A DNA stretch of 7,895 bases from Cyanobacteria bacterium UBA1186 (GTDB lineage Bacteria > Cyanobacteriota > Vampirovibrionia > Gastranaerophilales > Gastranaerophilaceae), in NCBI GenBank assembly GCA_002309875.1, contig DBYM01000011.1, forward strand, positions 33,309 to 41,203. The letters are read 5' to 3'. Position 1 is the first letter of the stretch. Each line of letters starts with the position of its first letter. A program made the translations under genes and the position numbers. The notes beneath the pieces are model-generated. The model saw only the letters and a program-made list of their open reading frames with translations. It made no database searches and was not told the origin of the DNA. Below, piece by piece: positions 6,570 through 7,895 of the stretch.

Positions 6570-7145
6570 ATGAAAGTTTTACCTGCTAACAACCTTAGTT
6601 TCGGAAAAGTTTACAGAGAAGAAGCCGGCTACACAAACAAACAACTGTACACCATTGATGTTATGAAACAAGCCCTCAACTCGCAATATCAAATGAGGTA
6701 CATACCTCTTGAACATACAACGTATAATCAACTCATAGAGTCATACGGGTACGATATTCTTCTTACGCAGGGTAAAGAACGCGGCAAAATAGCGGTCGGC
6801 GCCCTGAAGAATTTTAAATTTAACGACAAAACACTCGCTCCCGAAAAAGACGAAATGATTACAAGGCTTCCTATCGGAGAATATGACGAAACCATTGACG
6901 GACAAAGTTTTATAGATGATGTTGTCAAAACCGTCCAAAAACGCAGAAAATATGAAAATAACGTAGAATTTGCCGCCAAACTTATAGCACTTATAGCGGC
7001 AGGCTTAGCAGTCGGCTTCACGATGTCGATCCCATTCTGGGGCAGAGTTTCGGTAAAAAAACCTGCAAAAGAGCAGTCACAACAAATTCTCAACAAAGTT
7101 AATACATTCGCAAAAGATACTGCAAAGACCTTTATAGTCAAATAA
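6570..7145 (+). CDS. Orphan single-pass membrane protein, second of tandem paralogue pair
   Basis: A 191-residue protein of no family I recognise. It starts 33 nt after the preceding gene with a strong AAAGGAG (6559-6565) 4 nt before the ATG, so it is probably co-transcribed. It has the same layout as its neighbour: N-terminus MKVLPANNLSFGKVY, block YNQLIESYGYDILLTQG (52-68) matching YMEKIEGMGYNYILHPG in spacing, IGEY (102-105), a basic stretch KRRK (124-127), one hydrophobic segment at about 134-156, and a tail containing NKVNTFAKDTAKTFIVK (175-191). The shared tail pattern is K-x2-T-F-x-K-x2-A-x-T-(Y/F). Identity outside these blocks is low, so the duplication is old or the copies evolve quickly. 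There is no signal peptide, cysteine pair or catalytic motif. Function unknown. Confidence 0.87.
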   Translation: MKVLPANNLSFGKVYREEAGYTNKQLYTIDVMKQALNSQYQMRYIPLEHTTYNQLIESYGYDILLTQGKERGKIAVGALKNFKFNDKTLAPEKDEMITRLPIGEYDETIDGQSFIDDVVKTVQKRRKYENNVEFAAKLIALIAAGLAVGFTMSIPFWGRVSVKKPAKEQSQQILNKVNTFAKDTAKTFIVK

Positions 7146-7147
7146 AC

Positions 7148-7176
7148 TTGCTTAAGGCAAAATTCTGTTGTAGAAT
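7148..7176 (+). promoter_or_regulatory. Candidate promoter of the DRE-TIM synthase gene
   Basis: TTGCTT (7148-7153) and TAGAAT (7171-7176, 5/6 to TATAAT) lie 17 nt apart in the 67-nt gap after the orphan pair. The start would be near 7183, with AAGGGA about 10 nt before the ATG at 7213. A small palindrome, CTGCTTGCAG (7178-7187), covers the predicted start. Confidence 0.45.
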
Positions 7177-7212
7177 ACTGCTTGCAGAAACTTATGTAAG
7201 GGATTTTATATT

Positions 7213-7895
7213 ATGCCGAAAATATATTTTGTAGATGTCACAAACCGTGACGGTGTCCAGACTTCAAGATTAGGTTTGGCAAAACTTCAGAAAACAATCA
7301 TAAACCTTATGCTTGATGATATGGGAATAACTCAGTCAGAGTTTGGTTTCCCAACCACTATGCACGAGTTGAATTATCTTAATGCAAACCTCGAACTCGT
7401 ACGCAGAGGGGTAATCAGAAAAACCAAACTTTCAGGCTGGATGAGGGCAATAGCATCTGACGTGGAATTGTCGTTTAAAAATTGTCCTTTACTTGAAAAC
7501 TGTAATCTGTCACAATCTACTTCCGAACAAATGATTAGAGGTAAATATTTAGGCAAGAAAACTCCCGATGATATTATAAAAATGACCTGCGAAGCGGTCG
7601 AATGTGCCGTTGACAAAGGCGCAAAAATAATCGGGGTTAATGCGGAAGATGCATCAAGAAGCGATTTGGATTTTCTTATTAAACTTGCAAAAGAGGTTAA
7701 AAAACTCGGTGCATACAGATTCAGATATTGTGATACATTAGGTTACGAAGACCCGCATACCACATATCACAGAATTTACACAATTGCAAAAGAAACCAAA
7801 ATGCCTATTGAAATGCACTTCCATAACGACCTTGGTATGGCGGTTGCCTGCTCGGTACAGGGTGCGCTTGCTGCAATTGACGCAGGAGTTGATGC
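7213..7895 (+). CDS. DRE-TIM metallolyase, isopropylmalate/homocitrate/citramalate synthase-like (5' part)
   Basis: The first 227 residues of an HMGL-like TIM-barrel enzyme; the 3' end is beyond the window. This superfamily condenses or cleaves acyl-CoA and 2-oxoacid partners in leucine, lysine, citramalate or homocitrate pathways in the cytoplasm. Metal-site hallmarks are VDVTNRDGVQ (7-16), with the Arg12-Asp13 pair; SEFGFP (42-47); RYCDTLGY (171-178), where relatives have xxDTxG; and EMHFHNDLGMA (200-210), with HxH ligands H202 and H204. The first motif is NRDGVQ instead of the common LRDGEQ of isopropylmalate synthase and NifV, placing it in a divergent subgroup. The catalytic barrel is present, but whether a C-terminal regulatory domain follows is unseen. 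AAGGGA precedes the ATG by about 10 nt. The acceptor (2-oxoisovalerate, pyruvate, 2-oxoglutarate or other) cannot be told from these residues, so no symbol is given. Confidence 0.88.
   Translation, partial: MPKIYFVDVTNRDGVQTSRLGLAKLQKTIINLMLDDMGITQSEFGFPTTMHELNYLNANLELVRRGVIRKTKLSGWMRAIASDVELSFKNCPLLENCNLSQSTSEQMIRGKYLGKKTPDDIIKMTCEAVECAVDKGAKIIGVNAEDASRSDLDFLIKLAKEVKKLGAYRFRYCDTLGYEDPHTTYHRIYTIAKETKMPIEMHFHNDLGMAVACSVQGALAAIDAGVD

Noticed and set aside
6728..7141. Minus-strand open frame of 137 codons
   Set aside because: It is antisense to the second orphan gene. The plus-strand reading has a strong Shine-Dalgarno and matches its neighbour in layout.
7178..7187. CTGCTTGCAG palindrome as a transcription terminator after the orphan pair
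   Set aside because: The stem is only 4 bp with a 2-nt loop and no T-run follows, so it cannot serve as an intrinsic terminator. At most it is a small element at the predicted start site of the next gene.

Overview
The window is AT-rich (by eye, high 30s % GC) and tightly packed, with eight protein-coding genes in two divergent blocks separated by about 100 bp. It reads as ordinary bacterial chromosome: there are no mobile elements, CRISPR arrays, tRNA or rRNA genes, and no stretch over 300 bp lacks a gene. Lipid A genes (lpxI, lpxB) mean a diderm, LPS-making cell. Short orphan membrane proteins whose N-termini carry an 'NNxxF(K/G)' motif are, from memory, typical of uncultured gut Gastranaerophilales (Vampirovibrionia, formerly Melainabacteria). 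That lineage is an inference and was not checked by any search.

Minus-strand block (reads leftward from 4379 off the left edge): lpxI (UDP-2,3-diacylglucosamine pyrophosphatase), lpxB (lipid-A-disaccharide synthase), a secreted GH13 alpha-amylase-like enzyme, and trpS (tryptophanyl-tRNA synthetase, 3' end beyond the window). lpxI and lpxB overlap by 4 bp, lpxB and the GH13 gene by 1 bp, and trpS follows after 28 nt, so all four are probably one transcript. LpxI makes lipid X and LpxB joins lipid X to UDP-2,3-diacylglucosamine, so the first two genes encode consecutive lipid A steps. The GH13 enzyme and TrpRS have no obvious link to them. The TrpRS carries an exact C-x22-C-x6-C-x2-C motif of the [4Fe-4S] type.

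Plus-strand block (reads rightward from 4481): an AGCS-family sodium:alanine/glycine symporter, two tandem paralogous single-pass membrane proteins of unknown function, and the 5' part of a DRE-TIM metallolyase gene (2-isopropylmalate/homocitrate/citramalate synthase-like, with an unusual NRDGVQ active-site motif). The last gene has its own candidate promoter.

The least described content is the tandem orphan pair (6006-7145). The most testable biochemical predictions are the Fe-S TrpRS, the GH13 protein with a degenerate region I, and the acceptor specificity of the NRDGVQ-type synthase. I saw no convincing defence, mobile or other multi-gene accessory system.
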